Source: Takakia lepidozioides
Taxonomy: Eukaryota; Streptophyta; Takakiopsida; Takakiales; Takakiaceae
DNA: 64,000 bases
Direction of reading: 5' to 3'
Assembly (NCBI GenBank): GCA_030704615.1
Contig: CM060731.1
Location: 39,432,001 to 39,496,000, forward strand
Position 1 is the first letter of the stretch. Every line of letters begins with the position of its first letter. Made by a program: the position numbers and the translations under genes. Shown piece after piece: positions 16,267-26,119 of the stretch. A model generated the notes under the pieces. It searched no databases. It saw only the letters and a list, made by a program, of their open reading frames with translations, and was not told the DNA's origin.

Positions 16267-19200
16267 AAGACAACTTTCATATCGAGGGAGTGAAGGCATG
16301 GCACTACAATCCAATGTCTCAGTTTACTGATACACATCACTTAGAAAGTCAAATAAGCACAGAAACATGATAAATAACCAGAGACCTTATCTAGAAAGAA
16401 CTAGCAACCTTGTCGAGAGAAGGCCTGATAATAGAATACAGTCACCCCAGCACTTTTTTAGCAAGCGCAATACTCGTCCGTGACACTACACAGCTCTCAT
16501 GCCTTGTGTCAAACAGCATGATCTCTTGACGCCATTATAGGTTGGAATTTTTCTACATAGTTTCCTGATAGTTGAATGACTCAAATTAGAACCTTCTAAC
16601 TTGATATTTACAGTCCATCCTTAATAAGAAAGAGACTAGCCACACAACAAAATTACCAATCACAAAGCTATGACCATTGGCACGAGGAAAGACCGAGAGA
16701 CCTTATCCAGAATGGTTTCGATGACATCGTCCGACAACTTCATGTCTGACTCTGACAACAGAGCTACCACCATCTGCTTCACCTGCCATTGCCACCACCT
16801 TCTAAGTAACTCTCGGACTGGGTTATGTCCAATGCTTTCAGGCAACTGGTCACTCTCTCATCTTAGAACTCTTGTGATCCCGCAAAATATAACCCAATTT
16901 GTACCGTCTGCTTCCAGCTAGAGGGTTGCAGCAGAGCTGGAATCACCGAAGGGCTATGTCCCCAAAGATACGCTATAGGTGACAGTAAATGAGTGTACTA
17001 TCTTTTCTTCGTCCGATGAATGTGTCTGACTCTTTGTCTGTATGCCTCGGCATTTGGGCAGACGCCCAACGAATCCTTTGGAGACTAGTTAAATTCCACC
17101 TCTATCCCGGCCTCCCCCTCACAATGGGTGGAGTTTCCTTCCAGCATATGCATGCCAAGTTGCCCTTGGCTGAAGAAACAGATGCAAAGGGAACGTGCCC
17201 ACAATCCAATGGACAAAGGGAGTGAAGACTGATACACACCTCTTCACGCTCAATGTAGCCTGTTTGCCGCAAGTCATACAACTGAAATGCAACTGCATCA
17301 ACCACAGATAGAACGCATTTGGCACATCAGCTATGACTCAACCCCTAAACACTTTGGCAGCATCAAACCAGAAGTTATTTAAATCAGTAAAATTGACCAT
17401 GCATTGGATCAAATTTCAAAGTTTTTTGAAGTACCTGGAGTGAGAGATCTAGATGGAATGAATTATACAAAACTTTCCAGCCACAACGTAATAGAAAGAC
17501 AAGAGAGATGAAGAGAGAGAGAGAGAGTTTCCACTCTCACAATCAATTTTGTCTTCAGTGGGTGCATTGGGATGAAACACGCTGAGAGAACGCACAAACT
17601 CTCCAAACTCGATTACCCCATTTCGTTTTACATCAAAGAGATCAAAGACCTGCTCAAACGGATACACTACTCATCTCAAAAGGACATCTCGGCAGTTGTA
17701 AGAAGCTCCCTACGTGAAAACTTCTGAATGAACCTACCTCTCTGTATGAAACAAGCCGGCTACACACATTGATTTCAAGGTATAACGTGATTGGATTCCA
17801 AAGCTGATGAGAAAACCAACGTACTCGAAAAATTGAGAATTTGGATCAAAGACCTCATAAGTACTCTGAACCAGTGGTCCTGCTGTCTTCAATCTTACCT
17901 CTCTATGTGGCATGTGCAAAAAATGGGTCATTAGTAGCTGTCAAGCCAATCAGATAGCAGCATAGAGAGACTTTGGCTCATTAGGGCCCAATAGTTACCC
18001 GATCTGCAAAAAGGTTCTCCCTTTTGCTGTTTTGGAATAGCGCTAGCTGGAACTCCTCCTGCAGAAAGCAAACGACAACCAACTCTAAAAGGGACAGCCT
18101 AGCACCTCTCAAGTATTGTCTGCCCACCAGACTAGATTGAGATGAGGGGAGCTCAATCCAGGAATATATTGTGAACAAAGGAAAAGTCGGTTTCTTCTCG
18201 TACCTCCCAGAGTCTAGATCTAAAGAGTGAGTATATAGGTAGAACTTCACTAGGAGTACAAGTAGGATTCTCAGGATCTGAATAGGATTTCTAAGATAGC
18301 AGGTGAGAGGATAGACCAGCCATCGCAGTGCATTATGAATGATCAAAGGGACATTCACAGCTTTTCCATTGGTAGGTGCTACAACCATAAGGACAGGCTT
18401 TCTATTACTAATACCATCTACATCATTTATGCCTTTCCTATTGACATTAAGAACAGTTCGTACAATGAAATTGGTCGACACAAGTGTGTGCTTGGACACA
18501 ATCTTGCCCATCAGGAGTTAGCACAAGGGGGCTGCATGTTTTGATGTTAGGAAGTAAAGCATGCTAGGAGCAGCAAGCTTCACTTTACTTCGAATAACTG
18601 CAGTATAATGTTAAAAAATGCCAGAGGGGTCAACAATATGGAAGAGCCTGCATTGCTGACCCTTCCTCACTGACCCTTTCCCATCCTTGATCATATTTAA
18701 ATCTCGAGAGAAATTAAACATCTCTATGATTTAGAGAATGTTCAGGGCCAAAGGGAAAGCATAAAGAGGAAAGCAACAGAGAGGGGAGAGAAACCTTGTG
18801 AATGAGACCATCGTCAATGACGGAGCTACTGATCTTCTTGAAAAGCTCATAGAGTGCCTCCACCTCACTTACACTGACTGCCCACCAGCCCAATCAAGCT
18901 GGTAGGATTATATCTCTGGTGTGAAATACTTACAACAGTTGCCTGTAGACGCACACCAAAGACACTAGATGTGGTATAAACACCCACTAGTAATAATTGA
19001 CCATGGACAACAGGCATGGTGTTTCTGTGCAGCAGTGGAAACTGCCTTTGTACACTGCTTCCCTAATTTTCAAAGAAACAATTGCTTTTGGCTACATTTC
19101 CACACTATCCCTGTAGATAGTTTCCTTGGCAAGGGCTTTGAAAGAATTAATGGGTCAGAAGAAGTGTGACGGGTTGATCAGTGACACCACAGTTCTGAAA

Positions 19201-19360
19201 CTGGGCATAAAGACGAGATAGAGACAACAAGAAGAATGACAAGGCACACCTCATCTTGTACAAGTAAAAAAAGAGACTTACAGGCTGTCTCTCCAGCAAG
19301 AACTGCAGGTTCTTCATAACCAGGGGGGTGCTTTCTCTGCTTGGAATGAAAACACCCCAT
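12746..19360 (-). CDS. CBL: Calcineurin B-like calcium sensor (CBL1/9-like), eight exons
   Basis: CBL proteins bind calcium through EF-hands and recruit CIPK kinases to membranes. Exons: 19360-19282, 18877-18795, 18058-17999, 17649-17541, 17292-17240, 16782-16702, about 13278-13154 and 12809-12746; all joins but one keep frame with GT/AG borders. Reading in order: MGCFHSK (myristoylation/palmitoylation signature), [100 protein letters not shown] and the CIPK-phosphorylated FPSF motif in [14 protein letters not shown] before TAA. The length, about 218 residues, fits CBL1. ATG 19360 is the first Met after an in-frame TAG at 19577, but the codons above it spell a hydrophobic CBL10-like segment. 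The 5' border of the EF-hand-4 exon lacks an in-phase AG acceptor. Confidence 0.9.
14034..14810 (-). pseudogene. LINE ORF2 C-terminal region, copy B
   Basis: An open stretch of about 258 codons, the part of LINE ORF2 after reverse transcriptase. It contains [26 protein letters not shown] and the Cys/His cluster [19 protein letters not shown], then [19 protein letters not shown]. It is over 95% alike to copy A by eye, so the duplication is recent. It lacks endonuclease and most of reverse transcriptase and cannot move alone. Confidence 0.85.
15088..16190 (-). pseudogene. LINE ORF2 reverse-transcriptase tail plus C-terminal region, copy A
   Basis: The sense-upstream part (16190-15870) reads [20 protein letters not shown] then [13 protein letters not shown], the usual end of a LINE reverse transcriptase, and [16 protein letters not shown]. 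After a frameshift near 15860 it continues [19 protein letters not shown] through [19 protein letters not shown] to the same end as copy B. It is the longest copy of the array and is 5'-truncated just inside a (GA)n tract. Confidence 0.85.
16217..16262 (+). repeat. (GA)n microsatellite
   Basis: About 23 uninterrupted GA units sit directly at the sense-upstream side of the LINE array; GA/TC runs also mark several of the copy junctions within the array. Confidence 0.95.
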
Positions 19361-19516
19361 GAGAAGGACTATCGTGTAATCCAACACCACCAGCAGTGGC
19401 AGAAGGATTGACACCAGCACCTCCTCGACAGTCGCCACTGTAGAAGCTGCGTCAAGATCTTCAAGTGGTTCAGACTTGAAACAAGCACAGATGAAGGCAG
19501 GAGGAAAAAAAGACAC

Positions 19517-21240
19517 GGTCCCTTCTACAAATTGTTCCCTGTTAATGATGAATTCCCTTGGGAACAGTCCTGTGCACTACTAACCCAGCAGGAGTCGATT
19601 TCAGTCATTTATCTGCCAGCATATCACACTCCAATTGCTATAAATGGAAAATTACAAGATTGCTATGATGTGACAGCAGAGGCCAGAGATTGATACAAAG
19701 CAGGTCCGTTGTCAAAACCTAAGAGGAAGTTGAGATCCTCTTGAGAAAAAAATCCTCAAAATAGGACATTGAAATACTTCAAAAAAATTGACATCCTTTG
19801 GCCCTCGAAATCCTCCTCTAACCAGAACCATATCTCATCGGCTTCCAACAACCATACACAAGACAAGGAGCACAGATACTGAAAGGTTGTCCGAGGCAGA
19901 TGACTAGCTCAAAGGCAGACCTGGACATAAAAAGGCAGTGGTACTGTGATCAAGGACAAAGTTTCAGCTGGTTAACAAACCTGCTAGAACCAATGCTTTT
20001 TGCAGGCATAGAAGGTCCCTCTGTGATTACTGAGCATGGTCACAAAGTCGTGGGGTCTACACAACAAAACACTTGTTTTCATTCAATTTTCTGGAAATGA
20101 GCTAAGCATTACTCAAAGTGGACACAATCAGGATTCTGATCAAGAGAGGGAGCCAAGGAGGGCGTTAGGGAACAGCATAAAATTTCGAAATTCCCTCTTT
20201 CAAAGAGCCAAAGAGGCTTTAAAGCTCTATTCTGGCGTCGTCTCTGCCACCACTCTGTTCCACATAAGCACCCAGAAAGAATGCGGCAAACCTCAAGAGG
20301 ATAAGGCACTCGCCACGCAATAGCATCTGCCCGCCTCTCGTCACTGGGAGGGAGCCTGCTGTCGCCACAAGCCTTAGGGGCAAAAGTAACGTCACCTTCG
20401 CCTTGCAACTCTGTCCTGTTTGGATGCTGGCTACAGCCGATAAGCTGAAGCAAAATCCTTTGTTCGTAACAAGCTTTCCAACAACACCTAGGGCGGCAGC
20501 GACCGGTAAAAGCATCCGTTCGATATCAATTTCGCAGTCTGCAACTCTGTTCTACTAGGTTGCTGCCACAGGCTATAAGCTGAAGCAAAAAGCTAGAATT
20601 CTAACGAGCTTTCCAGCAGCACCTAGGGTTTCAGCGGGGAGGGTACATGGACAATTGCATAACATTCATATTCCCCAACGTGGCCCTCGAGATGCTTCAT
20701 CCAATATTTCTAACCGATTTCCCCGAAGCGCGACGGAATCTAACAGCTCTCACATCAACGCTCCAATATAAACTGCTAGCAGCCTAAGAAATCTGAACCA
20801 CTCCATCAGCTGCTTCCACCGTAAAAATCTGCAATAGCTCTGAAAGAAAAATGGCTTTGGATTTTTTTTAACCAACTCTTGCACACACTATACGATGAAT
20901 TGCTTCAAGCCTAAGCAACCTATACCGATCATTCGGGCACGTCAAACTCCATTCTCCCGAAAGTGATTGCAAACCTTCAATTGTAGCAGTGAACGTTGTG
21001 GCTCTTCTTGGCTCGCGTGTGGCGGCATGCTCGGTTGGATCAGCTGATCTGCTTCGGACATGACGGATCCAGCAGCGCGATGGTGGTGGCCCCGCACCAT
21101 CTCATCTCTGCCAACATCCAAAACCTCTCGGGGATTGAGCTCCTGCTGTCTTCTGCTGCTGCTAACTCCGATTGACCCCTGGTTAGCCTCATTTGCCAAG
21201 TGAGCTGCCACATGGCACAGACTGCGATTAGTTGAATTTG
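19517..21240. other. Upstream region of CBL gene
   Basis: Promoter and any 5' exon of the CBL gene should be here. The sequence next to the first known exon contains a pyrimidine tract and AG sites (around 19465-19510) that could be a splice acceptor. A tandem duplication lies at 20399-20640. No separate gene is supported. Confidence 0.4.
20399..20640. repeat. Diverged tandem duplication, about 135-bp period
   Basis: Two units (about 20399-20505 and 20534-20640) share GCAACTCTGT, ATAAGCTGAAGCAAAA, AGCTTTCCA and ACACCTAGGG/GCACCTAGGG blocks in the same order. They lie upstream of the CBL gene and may be promoter or 5' UTR sequence. Confidence 0.6.
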
Positions 21241-21370
21241 TTTTCCTTCTTTCTTTTATTTTATTTTTTTCCAGAAAAGAGGAGGTAGCCCTTTTAGACC
21301 TTTATTGAATTATTGAGGGAAAAAAGTAAAACCCTGAGGCCCCGGGCGAAGGCAACCATAAGGTATGGAT

Positions 21371-21378
21371 GTATGGAC
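21371..21378 (+). repeat. 8-bp target site duplication, left copy
   Basis: GTATGGAC directly precedes the hAT left end and is repeated exactly at 22653-22660 after the right end. Confidence 0.93.
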
Positions 21379-22652
21379 CAGTGTTGTGCGGGTAAATAGA
21401 TTTTTGCTTATCCTCCGGGTAAGGGTAAATAGAAATCAGAGGATTATTTATCCTCCGGGTAAGGGTAAATTATTTTATATGTCCCTTTATTTATCCTCCG
21501 GGTAAGGGTAAATTATTTATATGTCCATTTATTTATCCTACGGGTAAAGGGTAAAGGCCAATATTTTTGACCAAGTAAGGATAAATACCGGGTAAGGATA
21601 AGTGATTTACCCTTTATATACCCACGGGTAAATAAAGGATATACAGAAGGATATGTAAATTTTAGGTTTGTTATGCTCAACTCAAAAAATATAACTAATT
21701 AAATTAAGGCAATCAATTTTTGTTCTATTTTTTGGTTTAGTATGAGGCTGATTGTATTATATGCTGTATAATATGTGGGACGGTCGTGAGAGTGTTTCTT
21801 CACACCAAAGGTAATAATCAAACAAAGCCAAATAAGATCATTTTCCCAAGGGCATAAAGCCATTTTGGTTTATTGTAGGGAAAAAATTAAACCCTATAAT
21901 ACCATAGGTAAAAGACACATCCATTGGATGAGGGACGAGCCCAGTCCGATTACTAGAAAGACAGCTATATGAAATAGCGAGAGCCTAGAACTAGAATAAC
22001 CCGAGATTGCCGGGAAAGGGCAGATGGGCGACCGTTACAGTCGAAGCCCATACCCTACAATGATGATAAATTATGAATGCTGGAAATCGTATGCATGCAG
22101 AACGAAAATGACCCTTGTATGTACCGTCAGCCTACCCCCATGCCCCTGCTTGCGAGAAGCCAAAACAGCCGGAGAGAGAGGCGGAGCAGGGCGGTTGAAT
22201 TACTTGTCGAATCTGAGCTTGATGGAGCTCTTTCCTGGCGATGCTTACAATTAATATCTCAATCGAATTCAGTCATGGAATTTGAAGTGCGCTCCTCCCA
22301 ACATCTTTATAACTACCTCCACAAAGTTCCGTTTTCGATTCCAAATGCTAATTTGTTTTTTAACAAAAAATGCTAATCACACCATACGGCCCTCCAGCTC
22401 CCAAGAAAGGCTATAGTTTGTCATTTATCCTTTTTTATTTACCCTCCAAAAAACAAATTACCCGCGGTTAAAGGGTATATGGATTGTATTTACCCTTCAG
22501 ACTAGTAAGGGTAAGGGTATCTCAGATTATTTACCCATCTGAAGGGTAAGGGTAAGGGTAAAGAAAATGGGCCAACCCGGGTAAATCATTTATCCTTACC
22601 CTGATTTATCCGCCGGATAAATCCGGGTAATTGATTTACCCGCGCAACACTG
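21379..22652. mobile_element. Non-autonomous hAT element, 1274 bp, with GGGTAA subterminal arrays
   Basis: Ends are CAGTGTTGTGCGGGTAAAT and, inverted, CAGTGTTGCGCGGGTAAAT: one mismatch in 19. Both start with the CAGTGTTG seen in many hAT elements, and a perfect 8-bp duplication flanks the element, as expected for hAT. Inside each end are dozens of GGGTAA/TTACCC units (21390-21640 and 22430-22640), probable transposase-binding repeats. No transposase frame is present. It landed in the 3' part of an older LINE. Confidence 0.93.
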
Positions 22653-22660
22653 GTATGGAC
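22653..22660 (+). repeat. 8-bp target site duplication, right copy
   Basis: GTATGGAC, identical to 21371-21378. Confidence 0.93.
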
Positions 22661-23791
22661 TCGCGATAAACGTTAAAAGCAGGTGTGGCGTATTCTGGGA
22701 GCACTGCCCTGCGAGGCAATACGCCCTGAGGAGGAGGGAAATGGGTTGGGTTGGCATGCTCTGCCAGATGCTATAGAACTGAAGAATTAGAGGCCATATG
22801 GGAGCCTGGCAGTGCAAGAGACAGTGCTCCATTGTTTCAATCGTGTTGATTGTACAGCATGTGCACAGAATGGTATCTTGAAAATTCAGAAACTGACCCA
22901 CTTTCAGCACCCTATTAGCAATCTGCCATAGAAAGGTACTAGTTTTGGCTGGCTTGCATTTTTCACAAACAACCGCCCAAATGCTTTTCCAGTTCTCCTC
23001 GTGGAAGCCCCAGTGACCCCATTTATCATTCCACTTTTTCATAAGTGGGGAGGCATCCATCATAGCTCTATAAGCCTTCTTTGCCGAGTAAGCAAAGAAG
23101 GGGACTGGCCTGTCTCCAAATTTCCAGCTCCCGTCTTTGGGGTCAAACTGCAGAGAGAGGATGTTTCCTGCAGAAAGTGCCATGTCGAAGCCAGGGTAGA
23201 ATGGGTTTCAAAGGCGGTGCCGTGGGATTGAGGCATTTTGATTTGGCCGACCTGTGACAAGGTCGAACTGGCTTTGCTGCAAATGTTGGAAAAGAAATTT
23301 TGTGGACTGAGAGAAGGGAGAGGGCCCCTGAAACAATGTATTCCTGGAAACCAAACCCAGAAACCAAGGAGTTGATTGAGTCCGTAGTGTAGACTATCAG
23401 AGAGGAAGGATAAGATGTGTGAACCCATTGATGTGCGGCTACGTAGTCAGGCCCGTCTTTGAGTAGTGACCTCCAAGGGTTTGGGATAGTTTGAAGGATG
23501 AGAGGCAGCCTTGAGATGAGCCTACGGCGCAGACCAAGGTCAGCAAGAAGGGATGCAGGGTAGATGAACCAGAGATGCTTGACTTGTGAATACCCACACA
23601 GTTCCCATGCCGCCCATCTCCGTGCTTGTGACCTTTCAAAATCTGTGGGGTTGTTGAATTGAGGAAGATGTGCTGACGCAAGGTCTCGTGGAAATTGGTT
23701 GGTTCTTGTTTGCAAAGGAATGGGCAAATGCTTTTCCAGGCCTTCCAAATTGAGTTCCATAGGGGAGAGCCCCCAGATTTGTGATGAAAGT

Positions 23792-23878
23792 TGTCGTGCA
23801 CCTAAGCATCGTGCCACAACATACATCGCTGTCCAACCACACTTCCTAGCATATAGTCCTAGAAAGCCACACCACAAT
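23792..23878 (+). repeat. 87-bp direct repeat, left copy
   Basis: Matches 24228-24314 with one mismatch (TATAGTCC against TATAATCC). The sequence is part of the LINE coding region and flanks the 348-bp LTR-like unit. Confidence 0.92.
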
Positions 23879-24225
23879 GATACAGAAATGGTGAAAAGAG
23901 GAGAAACCACTCTATCACGTTATATAAGTCAAGCCAATGGCACCTTTGCTAAAGAACTCCATCATACAGACCTCACCCACTCTCCATCTCAAGTACTAGA
24001 GCTATGGCGGCGAAAGAGGCCTCGGGAGGCTCGACTAAAAGAAGACGAGCCTGCCTACGTCTCACGTGGAGATAACCTCCTCACGTCCCAAGTGAGGTTC
24101 ACCACCTCACTTGGCACATGGAACCAAATGAAGTCCCAATGCCAACAAAATACAAATATAAATGTATAATGTCCTAATTAGCTAGAAATAACTATTTCTA
24201 ACTAATCACAAACAAACCCATGACA
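23878..24225 (-). repeat. LTR-like unit, solo copy (348 bp)
   Basis: On the minus strand it runs from TGTCATGG to TATCA (TG...CA ends), the same length as and about 95% alike to the plus-strand copy at 33557-33904. A TATA-like TTATATAACG near its 3' end fits an LTR promoter. It lies inside LINE sequence. Confidence 0.7.
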
Positions 24226-24227
24226 GC

Positions 24228-24314
24228 TGTCGTGCACCTAAGCATCGTGCCACAACATACATCGCTGTCCAACCACACTTCCTAGCATATAATCCTAGAA
24301 AGCCACACCACAAT
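24228..24314 (+). repeat. 87-bp direct repeat, right copy
   Basis: Right-hand copy of the LINE segment at 23792-23878; two bases separate it from the LTR-like unit. Confidence 0.92.
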
Positions 24315-24569
24315 CGCCCCCCTAGCTGGTGATTAGGTCCCTCTAACACCGGATAGCTTGCAAATATCCACCCCAATAAGATCATCGTTTGGTCTTCAAT
24401 CGTACAAGTCCCAACACCTGAAGTCGATAGATCAAGAGGTCGGGTGTAAACGTAGCCCCATCGTTAGTCGCCTTCATGCAATCCATGATCTTCAGTTGAG
24501 TATCAATGGCATTGAAGCCCCACTAGCTAGACCTTGGATCACTTGTCCGCCTCACCATTGTCATGCCCA

Positions 24570-24977
24570 CTACCTCTGTTTAAGGCATCGTGGACACAAC
24601 CATTCTCCGATAGGAACCTCCTCAAGTGGTGGTGTCAAGCATCCCATGTGCCACCCCCTTAAGCATTTGTCACATACCAACATGGTTGTGGCGTTACCAG
24701 CATGCCCACATAGCATGCAACGCAACCCTGCAGGTACCACTGCAAGGTTGGGATCTATCCTCCCATCCACATGTGGAAGGTGACATGACGCACAATTGCG
24801 CTCATGGTCCTTCCATACCATGCCATCTCGACCCTCCAGAATCAACACTCCTGAAGGCAACACCTCCCTGACCCTTAGAATCACACGTCCTGCTGTGACA
24901 TCCAAGGTCGTAGGTGCTGTCTGCTGCAGATACACATAGTTCTCAGTTCCTATGAAGTGGTTGATGGAGTCAGACAA
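24570..24977 (-). pseudogene. PHD-finger fragment, probably a gypsy polyprotein C-terminus
   Basis: The frame is open for about 135 residues. The N-terminal half (VTAGRVILRVREVLPSGVL, then ERNCASCHLPHVDG) resembles the small post-integrase region of algal gypsy polyproteins as I recall them. The C-terminal half is a clear PHD zinc finger with the Cys4-His-Cys3 pattern: LRCMLCGH, VCDKCLRGWHMGC and EWLCPRC, spanning roughly residues 86-132. PHD fingers read histone-tail methylation and could steer integration. No integrase lies upstream, so it is taken as a fragment; a host PHD exon is the alternative. Confidence 0.65.
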
Positions 24978-25159
24978 GCTTACAGGGAAGCTTGCACGGT
25001 GGGCACTTATTCTTCAAGAGTATGACTAAACTAACTATATTATAACTAACCCTAAACTAAACTATGTAACCCTTAAAACCCTAAGAGCCAAAGACCCAAA
25101 AATCCAAATGATCCTTGCAAAACCCCATAACCCAAAAAACCAAAATAAAAAAAATAAAA

Positions 25160-25762
25160 ATGAGATGCCTCTTCAACTCACATTTGCGCCAGATCTGCGA
25201 CGTCCGTGCGACCCCTGTGCAATGTCCCTGCGACTGCCGTGATCTTGTGCCTTGTCCAGTTCCGATTCCCGAGGATGAGCCCTTTCTTTTTTGGGGTCGC
25301 ATGTATTGCGTGATGGAGCCAATGGACCCTAGTATGGGTCGTGGACTTTTTTTTATGGAGGATGTAGTTTTGGGGGGAGGAGAGGATTCTGTGGATTTGT
25401 TCCCCTATTTTGGGCCGAGGTACACCCATCGGGAGTGGCAATTATTGCAGATACACGGCCTTGGGTCCTTGATCCATCCTTACATCCTTGTTGTGAACGA
25501 CAATGATGTAAGGGCGAGAAATTTGGGCCTCAAAGCCCATATTTATTGTGACGGAAACCCCGATGTGTACGGCAACGTGGCTGGGCTCATCAACAGTTCA
25601 GTTACCTTACCGCTGGGCCACACCGCCAACATGTTTTGGGATGAGCGCCATGACGGGGATAGTAGATTGGACCCTAACATCACCACTTTTGTGATGACAT
25701 GTGCAAGGAGGACTATTAGGGCTGGAGAGGAGTTGTTTGCAGAGTATGACTTTAGGCGTTAG
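25160..25762 (+). CDS. SET-domain protein, putative lysine methyltransferase
   Basis: The frame gives 200 residues from ATG 25160. Marks of a SET domain in order: MGRGLFFMEDV (the GxG entry strand), a middle region with YILVVNDNDVRAR, NVAGLINSS (counterpart of the NH.C segment RFINHSCxPN), FVMTCARRTIRAGEELFAEYDF (the closing I..GEEL..DY.F motif, with Tyr kept). The N-terminal Cys cluster VQCPCDCRDLVPCP may bind zinc. The NHSC core is altered to NSS, so catalysis is uncertain. It ends 358 bases before the CACTA transposase on the same strand, which suggests a passenger or accessory gene of that element; an independent insertion is also possible. Confidence 0.7.
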   Translation: MRCLFNSHLRQICDVRATPVQCPCDCRDLVPCPVPIPEDEPFLFWGRMYCVMEPMDPSMGRGLFFMEDVVLGGGEDSVDLFPYFGPRYTHREWQLLQIHGLGSLIHPYILVVNDNDVRARNLGLKAHIYCDGNPDVYGNVAGLINSSVTLPLGHTANMFWDERHDGDSRLDPNITTFVMTCARRTIRAGEELFAEYDFRR

Positions 25763-26119
25763 CCGACTTTCATCATGTGTAGATGGACGTATGAAGACAT
25801 TGAGGTGGCTTCCTCCACCGTGTATATATATACATAGGCATTGATGTGTATTTGGATGCAGTTTTTTCATGCTATATTCAAGGGAGTTTGGGTGGGCGTT
25901 ATATGTGAATTTGGGTATTTTGAATTATATAGTGTCTCCTTCATGTGGTGAAGCAATGTATGTATTCCCCTCGTGTGTATAATGTATACTTTGGGTTTTA
26001 TCTTGTATGATAATGAACAACGCCATGTATGGAAACTGATAATGACATGGTTGTTTTTGGCATCTTAGGATGTAGGCCACAACCCCACGACGTTAATTCA
26101 TGAAGTTCATGATCTTGTC

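Larger units (their letters stand above)
21270..23877 (-). mobile_element. LINE 3' remnant, split by a hAT insertion
   Basis: Coding remains run on the minus strand from 23877 down to 22661. Near 23500: YPASLLADLGLRRRLISRLP. At 22740-23180: the zf-RVT type segment WGHWGFHEENWKSIW, FLWQIANRVLKVG and CTCCTINTIETMEHCLLHC. Several frame changes show decay. The sequence resumes beyond the hAT element at 21378 and runs to a T-rich tract at 21241-21270 that could be the inverse of its poly(A) tail. Confidence 0.75.

Noticed and set aside
20942-21213. Minus-strand open frame upstream of CBL as a possible first CBL exon
   Set aside because: It starts at GTG and reads Gln/Arg/His-rich sequence unlike any CBL N-terminus. 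It could be a 5' exon, but nothing supports the join.
21390-22640. GGGTAA arrays as interstitial telomere sequence
   Set aside because: Units are GGGTAA in both orientations inside a hAT element with TIRs and an 8-bp duplication, so they are subterminal repeats, not telomere DNA.
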